Source: Zea mays (lineage: Eukaryota; Streptophyta; Magnoliopsida; Poales; Poaceae). From it: DNA of 64,000 nt. The DNA lies in assembly GCF_902167145.1 (NCBI RefSeq), contig NW_023366860.1:186001-250000 (forward strand), written 5' to 3'. Position numbers and translations under genes: made by a program. Each line of letters begins with the position of its first letter. Within the stretch, counting starts at the first letter, position 1. The notes under the pieces were generated by a model. The model saw only the letters and a program-made list of their open reading frames with translations. It was not told the origin of the DNA and searched no databases. Of the stretch, positions 38,351 to 46,526 are shown piece after piece.

Positions 38351-40428
38351 AGTGGATTGGGCATGTTCGTTGCGAAAAACGAAGAAATGGTTCCGGTGGC
38401 AAAAACTCGTGCTTTGCACCCCGATACCCGTTTTCGGAATGGGTGACGTGCCGCAACGAAATTGCGCGAAAACACCACAAACATGAGTTTAGGACCTAAA
38501 GTAGTGAATTGGGCATGTTCGTTGCGAAAAATGAAGAAATGGTTCCAGTGGCAAAAACTCATGCTTTGTATGCACCCCGATACCCGTTTTCGGAAGGGGT
38601 GACGTGCGGCAACGAAATTGCGCGAAACCACCCCAAACATGAGTTTTGGACCTAAAGTAGTGGATTGGGCATGTTCGTTGCGAAAATCGAAGAAACGGTT
38701 CCGGTGGCAAAAACTCGTGCTTTGTATGCACCCCGATACCCGTTTTCGGAATGGGTGACGTGCGGCAACGAAATTGTGCGAATTGATCCCAAACTTGAGT
38801 TTTGGACCTAAAGTAGTGGATTGGGCATGTTCGTTGCAAAAAACGAAGAAATGGTTTCGGTGGCAAAAACTGAGTTTGTATGCACCCGATACCCGTTTTC
38901 GGAATGGGTGACGTGCGGCAACGGAATTGCGCGAAAACAACCCAAACATGAGTTTTGGACCTAAAGTAGTGGAGTGGGCATGTTCGTTGCGAAAAACGAA
39001 GAAATGGTTCCGGTGGCAAAAACTCGTGCTTTGTATGCACCCTATACCCGTTTTCGGAATGGGTGACGTGCGGCAACGAAATTGCGCGAAATAAACCCAA
39101 ACATGAGTTTTGGACCTAAATTAGTGGATTGGACATGTTTGTTGCGAAAAACGAAGAAATGGTTCCGGTGGCAAAAACCCGTGCTTTGTATGCACCCCGA
39201 TACCCGTTTTCGGAATGCGTGACGTGCGGCAACGAAATTGCGCGAAAGCACCCCAAACATGAGTTTAGGACCTAAACTAGTGGATTGGGCATGTTCGTTG
39301 CGAAAAATGAAGAAATGGTTCCGGTGGCAAAAACTCGTGTTTTGTATGCACCCGATACCCGTTTTCGGAATGGGTGACGTGCGGCAACGAAGTTGTGCGA
39401 AATCAACCCAAACATGAGTTTTGGACCTAAAATAGTGGATTGGGCATGTTCGTTGCCAAAAACGAAGAAATGGTTCCGGTGGCAAAAACTCGTGCTTTGT
39501 ATGCACCCGATACCCATTTTTGGAATGGGTGACGTGCGGCAACGAAATTGCGCGAAATCAACCCAAACATGAGTTTTGGACCTAAATTAGTGGATTGGGT
39601 ATGTTCGTTGCGAAAAACGAAGAAATGGTTCCGGTGGCAAAAACTCGTGCTTTGTATGCACCCTGATACCCGTTTTCGGAATGGGTGACGCGCGGCAACG
39701 GAATTGCGCGAAAACAAACCAAACTTGAGTTTTGGACCTAAAGTAGTGGAGTGGGCATGTTCGTTGCGAAAAACGAAGAAATGGTTCCGGTGGCAAAAAC
39801 TCGTGCTTTGTATGCACCCGATACCCGTTTTCGGAATGGGTGACGTGCTGCAACGAAATTGCGCGAAATCAACCCAAACATGAGTTTTGGACCTAACATA
39901 GTGGATTGGGCATGTTCGTTGCGAAAAACGAAGAAATGGTTCCGGTGGCAAAAACTCGTGCTTTGTATGCACCCCGATACCCGTTTTCGGAATGGGTGAC
40001 GTGCCGCAACGAAATTGCGCGAAAACACCCCAAACATGAGTTTAGGACATAAAGTAGTAGATTGGACATGTTCGTTGCGAAAAATGAAGAAATGGTTCCG
40101 GTGGCAAAAACTCATGCTTTGTATGCACCCCGATACCCGTTTTCGGAAGGGGTGACGTGCGGCAACAAAATTGCGCGAAACCATCCCAAACATGAGTTTT
40201 GGACCAAAAGTAGTGGATTGGGCATGTTCGTTGCGAAAATCGAAGAAACGGTTCCGGTGGCAAAAACTCATGCTTTGTATGCACCCCGATACCCGTTTTC
40301 GGAAGGGGTGACGTGCGGCAACGAAATTGCACGAAACCACCCCAAACATGAGTTTTGGACCAAAAGTAGTGGATTGGGCATGTTCGTTGCGAAAATCGAA
40401 GAAACGGTTCCGGTGGCAAAAACTCATG
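38350..40428 (+). repeat. CentC segment repeating order seen in blocks A and B
   Basis: About 38,344-39,550 matches about 33,221-34,420 at an offset of 5,123 bp (GGACATGTTTGTTGCG, GCAACGAAGTTGTGCG, GTTGCCAAAAACG). About 39,430-40,428 matches the beginning of blocks A and B (11.2-11.9 kb and 24.7-25.4 kb). It therefore looks like the end of one block followed by the start of another, cut by the CRM junction. Confidence 0.7.
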
Positions 40429-40988
40429 GTTGTTCAACCATGGTTTGTATATGCGTGTTCAACCCACATGTAGATGCTGCTGCACATGTTGAACAAATGA
40501 TTACCATACATAAACAAACGAAACAGAACATTGCTGCTACTAATGCAAAAAATCAGGTTGCTGGTAGTAAAGGAAGAAAACATGTTACTTTTGAGCCAGG
40601 TGATATGGTTTGGTTGCACTTGAGAAAGGATCGGTTTCCTACTTTGCGCCGTTCTAAATTAATGCCTCGTGCTGCTGGTCCTTTTAAGGTGCTAACAAAG
40701 ATTAATGATAATGCTTATATCCTTGACCTGCCTGCGGAATTTGGTGTTTCCACTAGTTTTAATGTTGCAGATTTGAAACCATATATGGCCGAGGATGAGG
40801 AGTTGTCGTCGAGGACGACTTCACTTCAAGAAGGGGAGGATGATGAGGACATCACTATGAGTACGACTACACCAGCAGCACCTCCACATCAAGCGCCACT
40901 TCCTTCATTAGCTGGGCCAATCACTCGGGCCCGTGCCAGAGATCTTAACTTCGTCATGCTACTGAAGAATGAGGGCCCAGAAGAATAG
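40429..40988 (+). pseudogene. pol: CRM1-like integrase C-terminus, truncated, fused to CentC
   Basis: This is the in-frame tail of a 308-codon open frame that begins inside CentC (40062) and runs through the junction to TAG 40986-40988. Only the last 100 or so integrase residues are recognisable: the stretch leading into GDMVWLHLRKDRFP, the GPY/F module with AAGPFKVLTKINDNAY, and the CR tail GPITRARARDLNF. The DDE core is deleted, so no integrase can be made. The upstream CentC-derived residues are chance coding. Confidence 0.8.
40828..40840 (+). other. Polypurine tract of CRM1-like fragment b
   Basis: AAGAAGGGGAGGA directly before the LTR start TGATGAGGACATCAC. Confidence 0.8.
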
Positions 40989-41408
40989 ACGACCAGCCCA
41001 ACTGCGGCCCATAGTGGACGACCTAGGGTTGGCCGCCCCTAGGGGCTGCGCCCCCTCTATTTATCCAGGAGCTGCGCCTCCTTTATTTTCGAGTTTTGTT
41101 TTACGTTAGCTTTAGCTACTCTCGAACACGCGCAAATCTGCGCTGTCTTCGTGTATTCAGAACTCCACCCTCGAGTAATAGATTAGATTGCTCGCATCTT
41201 TTTCTTGTTCGTTCTTCGATTGCGCACAGGAAACGATCTTCGTGATCAGGCCGATCTCGCATCAGCAAGGTCGGTAATCGCAGGGAGTTGGTTCAGCGAT
41301 TGCATTGGCGCCTCGGGCTTGCTCGTCGTAGTCGGATCGCAAGGGTCATCTTCCGCCAAATCGAAATTATCTCTACTCGCCGAAAGATCGGGCACCTCAG
41401 CTACATCA
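40841..41408 (+). repeat. CRM1-like 3' LTR, fragment b (568 bp)
   Basis: Runs from TGATGAGGACATCAC to CTCAGCTACATCA. It is about 30 bp shorter than the LTR at 996-1593. Its first 145 bp are clearly diverged from that LTR while the remainder is close to it. The next base belongs to the RNase H/integrase spacer of another CRM1-like element. Confidence 0.8.
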
Positions 41409-42877
41409 GCTATACCATGCTGTCACAGTTAGATTTTAAAATCTTTGGTTTGCACACTGTGAAAGATCAATATGTTGACGATGCTGATTTTAAAGATGCT
41501 TTCGGCCATTGTATTAATGGGAAACCATGGCGCAAATTTCACATACAGGATGGGTTCCTGTTTCGCGCTAACAAGCTGTGTGTTCCAGCTAGCTCGGTTC
41601 GTCTTTTGTTGTTACAGGAAGCACATGGAGGCGGTCTCATGGGGCACTTTGGCGTCTACAAGACACATGAGGTGTTGGCTGCCCACTTCTTTTGGCCTCG
41701 GATGCGCGCTGATGTTGAGCGCCTTGTTGCACGCTGCACTACTTGTCAGAAAGCTAAGTCACGGTTGAACAACCATGGTTTGTATATGCCTTTGCCTGTT
41801 CCTACTTCCCCTTGGATTGATATTTCGATGGATTTTGTTTTGGGATTGCCTAGAACTAAGAAGGGGAGGGATAGCATTTTTGTGGTTGTTGATCGATTCT
41901 CCAAAATGGCTCATTTCATACCTTGTCATAAGACTGATGATGCTAGCAATGTTGCTGAATTGTTTTTTAGAGAGATTATTCGTTTGCACGGTATTCCCAA
42001 TACAATAGTCTCGGATCGTGATGCTAAGTTTCTGAGTCATTTTTGGAGATCTCTGTGGAATAAATTGGGAACTAAATTGCTGTTTAGCACCACTTGTCAC
42101 CCTCAGACTGATGGTCAAACTGAGGTAGTTAATCGAACTTTGTCTACCATGCTTAGGGCTGTTTTAGACAAAAATTTGAAACGTTGGGAGGATTGCTTAC
42201 CTCATGTTGAGTTTGCTTATAATCATGCAACACATTCTTCTACAAAGATGTGCCCTTTTCAAATTGTTTATGGTTACATTCCTAGGGCGCCTATTGCTTT
42301 GTTTTCGCTTGATGCTGCGGACGCCCCACACATAGATGCTCTTGCACATGTTGAACAAATGATTAATCTCCATGAACAAACTCAACAAAATATTGCTGCT
42401 GCTAATGCTAAATATCAGATTACTGGTAGTAAAGGCCGGAAACTAGTTACTTTTGAACCTGGTGATATGGTTTGGTTGCATTTGAGAAAGGACCGTTTTC
42501 CTACTTTGCGCCGTTCTAAATTGATGCCTCGTGCTGCTGGTCCTTTTAAGGTACTAACCAAGATTAATGATAATGCTTATATCCTTGACCTGCCTGCGGA
42601 GTTTGGTGTTTCCACTAGTTTTAATGTTGCAGATTTGAAACCGTATGCGGGAGAAGATGAGGAGTTGCCGTCGAGGACGACTTCATTTCAAGAAGGGGAG
42701 GATGATGAGGACATCAACACCAACACGAGCACATCTACACCAGCAGCACCTTCTCCAGCCCAGGCACCATCTTCCCCAGTCCAGGCGCCACCCCTTCCAC
42801 CTGGGCCAGTGACTTGGGCCCGTGCAAGAGAATTGAACTACATCATGTTGTTAAAGAACGAAGGCCCGGAAGAATAG
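41409..42877 (+). pseudogene. pol: CRM1-like integrase, open but lacking upstream pol
   Basis: The best preserved CRM1-like integrase here, about 488 codons with no stop. It has the H2C2 zinc finger (EAHGGGLMGHFG to CTTCQKAK), the core with Asp in SMDFVLGLP, Asp in VSDRDAKF and Glu in QTEVVNRTL, the GPY/F module, and the tail read into the LTR. In the CR motif the first Arg is Trp (GPVTWARARELNY) because CGG has become TGG at about 42,813. The open frame extends upstream into the LTR of fragment b as a junction artefact. Gag, protease, RT and RNase H are absent, so the fragment is not autonomous. Confidence 0.85.
42690..42702 (+). other. Polypurine tract of CRM1-like fragment a
   Basis: AAGAAGGGGAGGA immediately 5' of the LTR start at 42703. 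Confidence 0.8.
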
Positions 42878-42967
42878 ACGACCAGCCCAATTGCGGCCCA
42901 TAATGGACGACCTAGGGTTGGCCGCCCCTAGGGGCTGCGCCCCCTCTCTATTTATCCAGGAGCTGCG
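42703..42967 (+). repeat. CRM1-like 3' LTR, fragment a, interrupted (265 bp)
   Basis: Corresponds to the first 265 bp of the LTR at 996-1593. It is cut after GGAGCTGCG by the Sirevirus 5' LTR. The remainder would be expected beyond the Sirevirus 3' end but is not found at 61560, which argues for a deletion there. Confidence 0.8.
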
Positions 42968-43166
42968 TGAAAGGGAATTAGGCTTACACCTAGTTCCTAA
43001 ATAATTTTGGTAGTTAAATTGCCCAACACAAATAATTAGACTAACTAGTTTGCTCTAGTGTACAAGTTATACAGGTGTAAAAGGTTCACACTTAGCCAAT
43101 AAAAAGATCAAATATTGGATTCAACAAAGGAGCAAAGGGACAACCGAAGGCACCTCTGGTGTGGGG

Positions 43167-43639
43167 CACCGGACTGTCCGGTGCACCACCGGACAGTGTC
43201 CGGTGCACCAGAGGACTCCAACTCAAACTTGCCACCTTCGGGAATTTCTAGAGGCGCTCCGCTATAATTCACCGGACTGTCCGGTGCACCAAGGAAGAGC
43301 GGCCTCCGGAACTCGCCAGCCTCGGGAAAACGCAGCGGCTGCTCCGCTATAATTCACCGGACATGTCCGGTGTACACCGGACTGTCCGGTGAACCAGCAG
43401 AGCAACGGCTACTTCGCGCCAACGGTCGTCTGCAGGCACATTCAATGTGCGCCAGAAGCGCGCAGACGTCAGGCACGCCCATACTGGCGCACCGGACATT
43501 GAACAGTACGTGTCCGGTGTGCACCGGACATCCAGGCGGGCCCAGAAGACAGAAGCTCCAACGGTCGGAATCCAACGGCATTGGTGACGTGGCTGGTGCA
43601 CCGGACATGTCCGTTGTGCACTGGACTGTCCGGTGCACC
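43167..43639 (+). repeat. Palindromic CACCGGAC...GTCCGGTG repeats in Sirevirus U3
   Basis: Five clusters (about 43167-43210, 43269-43290, 43355-43395, 43490-43530, 43598-43639) of perfect or near-perfect palindromes built on CACCGGACTGTCCGGTG, just upstream of the TATA box. Clustered palindromes of this kind are a known hallmark of Sirevirus LTRs and are presumed cis-regulatory. Confidence 0.8.
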
Positions 43640-43684
43640 ATCGAACAGACAGCCTCACCAAACGGCTAGTTTGGTGGTTGGGGC

Positions 43685-43692
43685 TATAAATA
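43685..43692 (+). promoter_or_regulatory. Sirevirus LTR TATA box
   Basis: TATAAATA is contained in GGGCTATAAATACCCC downstream of the palindromes, the expected U3 core promoter. Confidence 0.7.
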
Positions 43693-44258
43693 CCCCAACC
43701 ACCCCACCATTCATTGCATCCAAGTTTTCCAGCTTCCAACCACTATACAAGAGCTAGCATTCATTGCAAAGCACACCAAAAGAGATCAAATCCTCTCCCA
43801 ACTCCATACAAAGCCTTAGTGACTAGAGAGAGTGATTTGTAGTGTTCATTTGAGATCTTGTGCTTGGATCGCTTCTTTTCTTTCGCATTCTTTCTTGTGA
43901 TCAAACACTCACTTGTAATTGAGGCAAGAGGCACCAATTGTGTGATGGCCCTTGCGGGAAGTTTGATTCCCAAGTGATTTGAGAAGAGAAGCTCACTCGG
44001 TCCGAGGGACCGATTGAGAGAGGGAAAGGGTTGAAAAAGACCCGGCCTTTGTGGCCTCCTCAACGGGGAGTAGGTTCGCGAGAACCGAACCTCGGTAAAA
44101 CAAATCCGTGTGTCACACTCTGCATTTGCTTGCGATTTGTTTTGCACCCTCTCTCGCTGACTCGTTTATATTTCTAACGCTAACCCGGCTTGTAGTTGTG
44201 TTTATATTTGTAAATTTCAGTTTCGCCCTATTCACCCCCCCTCTAGGCGACTATCAAT

Positions 44259-44270
44259 TGGTATCAGAGC
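44259..44270 (+). other. Sirevirus primer binding site
   Basis: TGGTATCAGAGC, two bases after the LTR end, complementary to the 3' end of initiator tRNA-Met as is typical of Sireviruses. Confidence 0.9.
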
Positions 44271-44304
44271 CCGGTGCTTCATTAGAGCCTAACCGCTCGA
44301 AGTG

Positions 44305-45598
44305 ATGTCGGGAGATCACGCCAAGAAGGAGATGGAGACCGGCAAAAAGCCCACTACAAGCCATGAGAGCACTTCATCGGAAGAGTCCCGCACCAAGAGG
44401 AAGGAGAAGAAGAACTCCTCCAAAGGGAAGGAGAAGAAGTCTTCTTCACACCAAAAGGAGAAGAAGGAGAAATCATCTTCTCACAAGACGCGTCGGAGTG
44501 GGGACAAGAAAAAGAGGATGAGGAAAGTGGTCTACTACGAGACCGATTCTTCATCGCCATCCACCTCCGGCTCCGACGCGGCATCCGTCACTTCTAAGCG
44601 CCAAGAGCGTAAGAAGTATAGTAAGATCCCCCTACACTACCCTCGCATTTCTAAACATGCACCTTTACTTTCCGTCCCATTAGGCAAACCACCAACTTTT
44701 GATGGTGAAGATTATGCTAGGTGGAGTGATTTAATACGATTTCATCTAACCTCACTCCACAAAAGTATATGGGATGTTGTTGAGTTTCGTGCACAGGTAC
44801 CATCCGTAGGGGATAAAGACTATGATGAGGATGAGGTGGCCCAAATCGAGCACTTCAATTCTCAAGCAACAACAATACTCCTCGTCTCTCTAAGTAGAGA
44901 GGAGTATAACAAAGTGCAAGGGTTGAAGAGCGCCAAAGAGGTTTGGGATGTGCTCAAAACCGCACACGAAGGAGATGAGCTCACAAAGATCACCAAGCGG
45001 GAGACGATCGAGGGGGAGCTCGGTCGGTTCCGGCTTCGCAAAGGGGAGGAGCCACAAAACATGTACAACCGGCTCAAGACCTTGGTGAATCAAGTGTGCA
45101 ACCTCGGGAGCAAAAAGTGGGATGACCACGAGGTGGTTAAGGTTATTCTAAGATCTCTTATTTTCCTTAACCCTACTCAAGTTCAATTAATCCGTGGCAA
45201 CCCGAGATATACACTAATGACCCCCGATGAAGTAATCGGGAATTTTGTAAGTTTTGAGTGCATGATCGAAGGCTCTAGGAAGATCAACGAGCTTGATGAT
45301 CCCTCCACATCCGAAGCTCAACCCGTCGCATTTAAGGCGACGGAGGAAAAGAAGGAGGAGTCCACACCAAGTCGGCAACCAATCGACGCCTCCAAGCTCG
45401 ACAATGAGGAAATGACGCTCGTCATCAAGAGCTTCCGCCAAATCCTCAAGCAAAGGAGAGGGAAAGACTACAAGTCCCGCTCCAAGAAGGTTTGCTACAA
45501 GTGTGGTAAGCCCGGTCACTTTATAGCTAAATGTCCATTATCAAGTGATAGTGACAGGGGCGACGACAAGAAGGGGAGAAGAAAGGAGAAGAAGAGGT
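44305..45598 (+). pseudogene. gag: Sirevirus gag, N-terminal part, interrupted by CRM2
   Basis: ATG at 44305 (MSGDHAKKEMETGKKP). A highly basic Lys/Ser-rich N-terminus (residues about 15-85) is followed by the copia gag core (KPPTFDGEDYARWSDLIR to SFECMIEGSRK) and a CCHC knuckle (CYKCGKPGHFIAKCP) near residue 400. The frame is intact to 45598, where a minus-strand CRM2-like LTR begins. It resumes at 53191 in the same frame, with GAGGT duplicated at both sides. A short in-frame extension into the CRM2 LTR (to 45813) is an insertion artefact. Confidence 0.9.
45594..45598 (+). other. Target-site duplication GAGGT, left
   Basis: GAGGT before the CRM2 LTR is repeated after it at 53186-53190 and occurs once in the inferred uninterrupted gag. 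Five bases is the norm for Ty3/gypsy integrase. Confidence 0.9.
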
Positions 45599-46526
45599 TG
45601 ATGTGCACCCGTTGGGTGATTGCCCGATCTTTCGATGAGAGGGTGTGGAATAACTCGATTGGGGGAGGAGACGACGTTCACGGCCCGACTACAGCCTTCC
45701 AAAGACGCTGCGCCTTAGCAACCGATACACCACCTCCTATGGCTGTCACGATCTTGTGGAGCGTGACACCCTGGCCACTAGGGCACTCGTCCTACAAGCA
45801 ATCGAAGAACTAGCAAGAACAAGTAGACCAAGTACTGAATTACCAGATCTAAATGTAGGTTTCAAAATCAAACTCCAATATGGTGGGGTTCCGAAGACAA
45901 GAAGACGGGCGGCTGACTAGCACGCGCGCTTACAAGCAAGTAGCGAGAGCTAAACTTGATCTAAACAAAACCCGCTGTTCTTGGTGGCGGCTAGGGGGTT
46001 TATAAACATGGGAGGACGACCACAAGGGTATTGGGGTCGTGCTGCAACCCTAGGATGCGTCCTAATGGACCTAACTTGATACACGACCCATTGGGCCAAA
46101 ATAGGGTGACACAGCACCATGGGCAGAAAAGGCAGGAAATGTCTCGGTAAGAAAACAATGATTACGGCGGCCTCAGAACAGATATGACTATAATTCCGGA
46201 TCCATATGAAAGTAGACTTGATAAGCTTTCCATGTTGTGCTTGAACATTCCAATCCGAGCCCGCATCTGACCGTGGTGACCGTCACAAGTTGGTGTTCTT
46301 CTGCAGTCCGAATCCAGCATGTTCAAATCCTTTTCCCTTTCGGTCTTCTCCCTGATTCCTAAGCAAAACAAGAGTGCACGGGTCTCCATGGTCTAAATAT
46401 GATGGACATGAACTCAAGAGTGTAATCACCTGATGGTTGAGTTGACGAGCACGAGCGCGAGTAATGGGACCAGAAATTGGTACTTGTATTGGTATAGATG
46501 CATCAGTAGTGTGGATGTCTTCATCA
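45599..46526 (-). repeat. CRM2-like 3' LTR (928 bp)
   Basis: 3' LTR in element sense. It holds the last 81 codons or so of gag-pol (46526-46283). A TATA-like TTTATAAA lies at 45999-46006. Differences from the 5' LTR seen by eye: ACGACG/ACGATG, CCTACAAG/CCTGCAAG, AGACCAAG/AGAACAAG, GACACAG/GACGCAG, and one missing C in GCGTCCTAATGG. Confidence 0.92.

Larger units (their letters stand above)
6315..40428 (+). repeat. CentC centromeric satellite array, about 34.1 kb
   Basis: Head-to-tail monomers, all in the same orientation, recognised as maize CentC by phrases such as GGTTCCGGTGGCAAAAACTC and GAGTTTTGGACCTAAAGTAG. Neighbouring monomers start 155 or 156 bp apart, the difference being one C in CACCCGATACC versus CACCCCGATACC. 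A 2 bp shorter class carries ACTGAGTTTG in place of ACTCGTGCTTTG. I estimate about 220 monomers. There is no retrotransposon insertion and no inversion anywhere in the stretch. CentC together with CRM elements is the DNA on which maize CENH3 nucleosomes assemble; whether this array is CENH3-bound cannot be read from sequence. Apparent ORFs within it are by-products of a period near 52 codons. Confidence 0.97.
40429..41408 (+). mobile_element. CRM1-like fragment b (integrase tail plus 3' LTR)
   Basis: CentC breaks at AAAACTCATG and continues as CRM1-like integrase sequence. An internal deletion joins the start of the integrase core (GTTTGTATATGC) to sequence some 0.5 kb further on (CACATGTAGATGCTGC). 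The rest covers the GPY/F module, polypurine tract and a 568 bp LTR. It belongs to a subfamily distinct from the copies at 1-1593 and 41409-42967, roughly 10% different upstream but only a few percent different in the distal LTR. The 5' part is missing at the CentC junction. Confidence 0.85.
41409..42967 (+). mobile_element. CRM1-like fragment a (pol 3' part plus partial LTR)
   Basis: Starts abruptly inside pol, between RNase H and integrase (YTMLSQLDFKIFG), right after the LTR of fragment b. It continues through integrase, polypurine tract and 265 bp of LTR, which is cut at 42967 by the Sirevirus LTR. Same orientation as fragment b. Either b inserted into a and their 5' parts were then lost, or the two were joined by recombination; GCTAT after the b LTR would be the target duplication in the first case. 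Confidence 0.85.
42968..44256 (+). repeat. Sirevirus 5' LTR (1,289 bp)
   Basis: Starts TGAAAGGGAATTAGGC and ends GGCGACTATCA just before the primer site. It contains a cluster of CACCGGAC/GTCCGGTG palindromes (43167-43639), a TATA box at 43685 and a C-rich run before the end. There is no 3' LTR in the window to date it by. Confidence 0.85.

Noticed and set aside
6315..40428. Dozens of 60-450 codon open frames on both strands of the satellite
   Set aside because: They repeat the same phrases in step with the 155/156 bp period, switch frame where monomers change length, and resemble no protein family. Treated as by-products of the repeat.
6315..40428. Possible CRISPR array or bacterial repeat locus
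   Set aside because: The repeats are contiguous monomers without unique spacers and match a plant centromeric satellite; no cas genes.
41288..42877. Single 529-codon frame starting in the LTR of CRM1 fragment b
   Set aside because: The first 40 codons are LTR sequence upstream of an abrupt element junction; only 41409 onward is pol.
43161..43739. Small frames in both directions through the palindrome region
   Set aside because: Composed of translated CCGGAC/GTCCGG palindromes; not coding.
44302..45813. Open frame joining Sirevirus gag to CysThrArgTrp-rich sequence after 45,600
   Set aside because: The last 70 or so codons lie in the antisense of a CRM2 LTR inserted there; the join is an insertion artefact.
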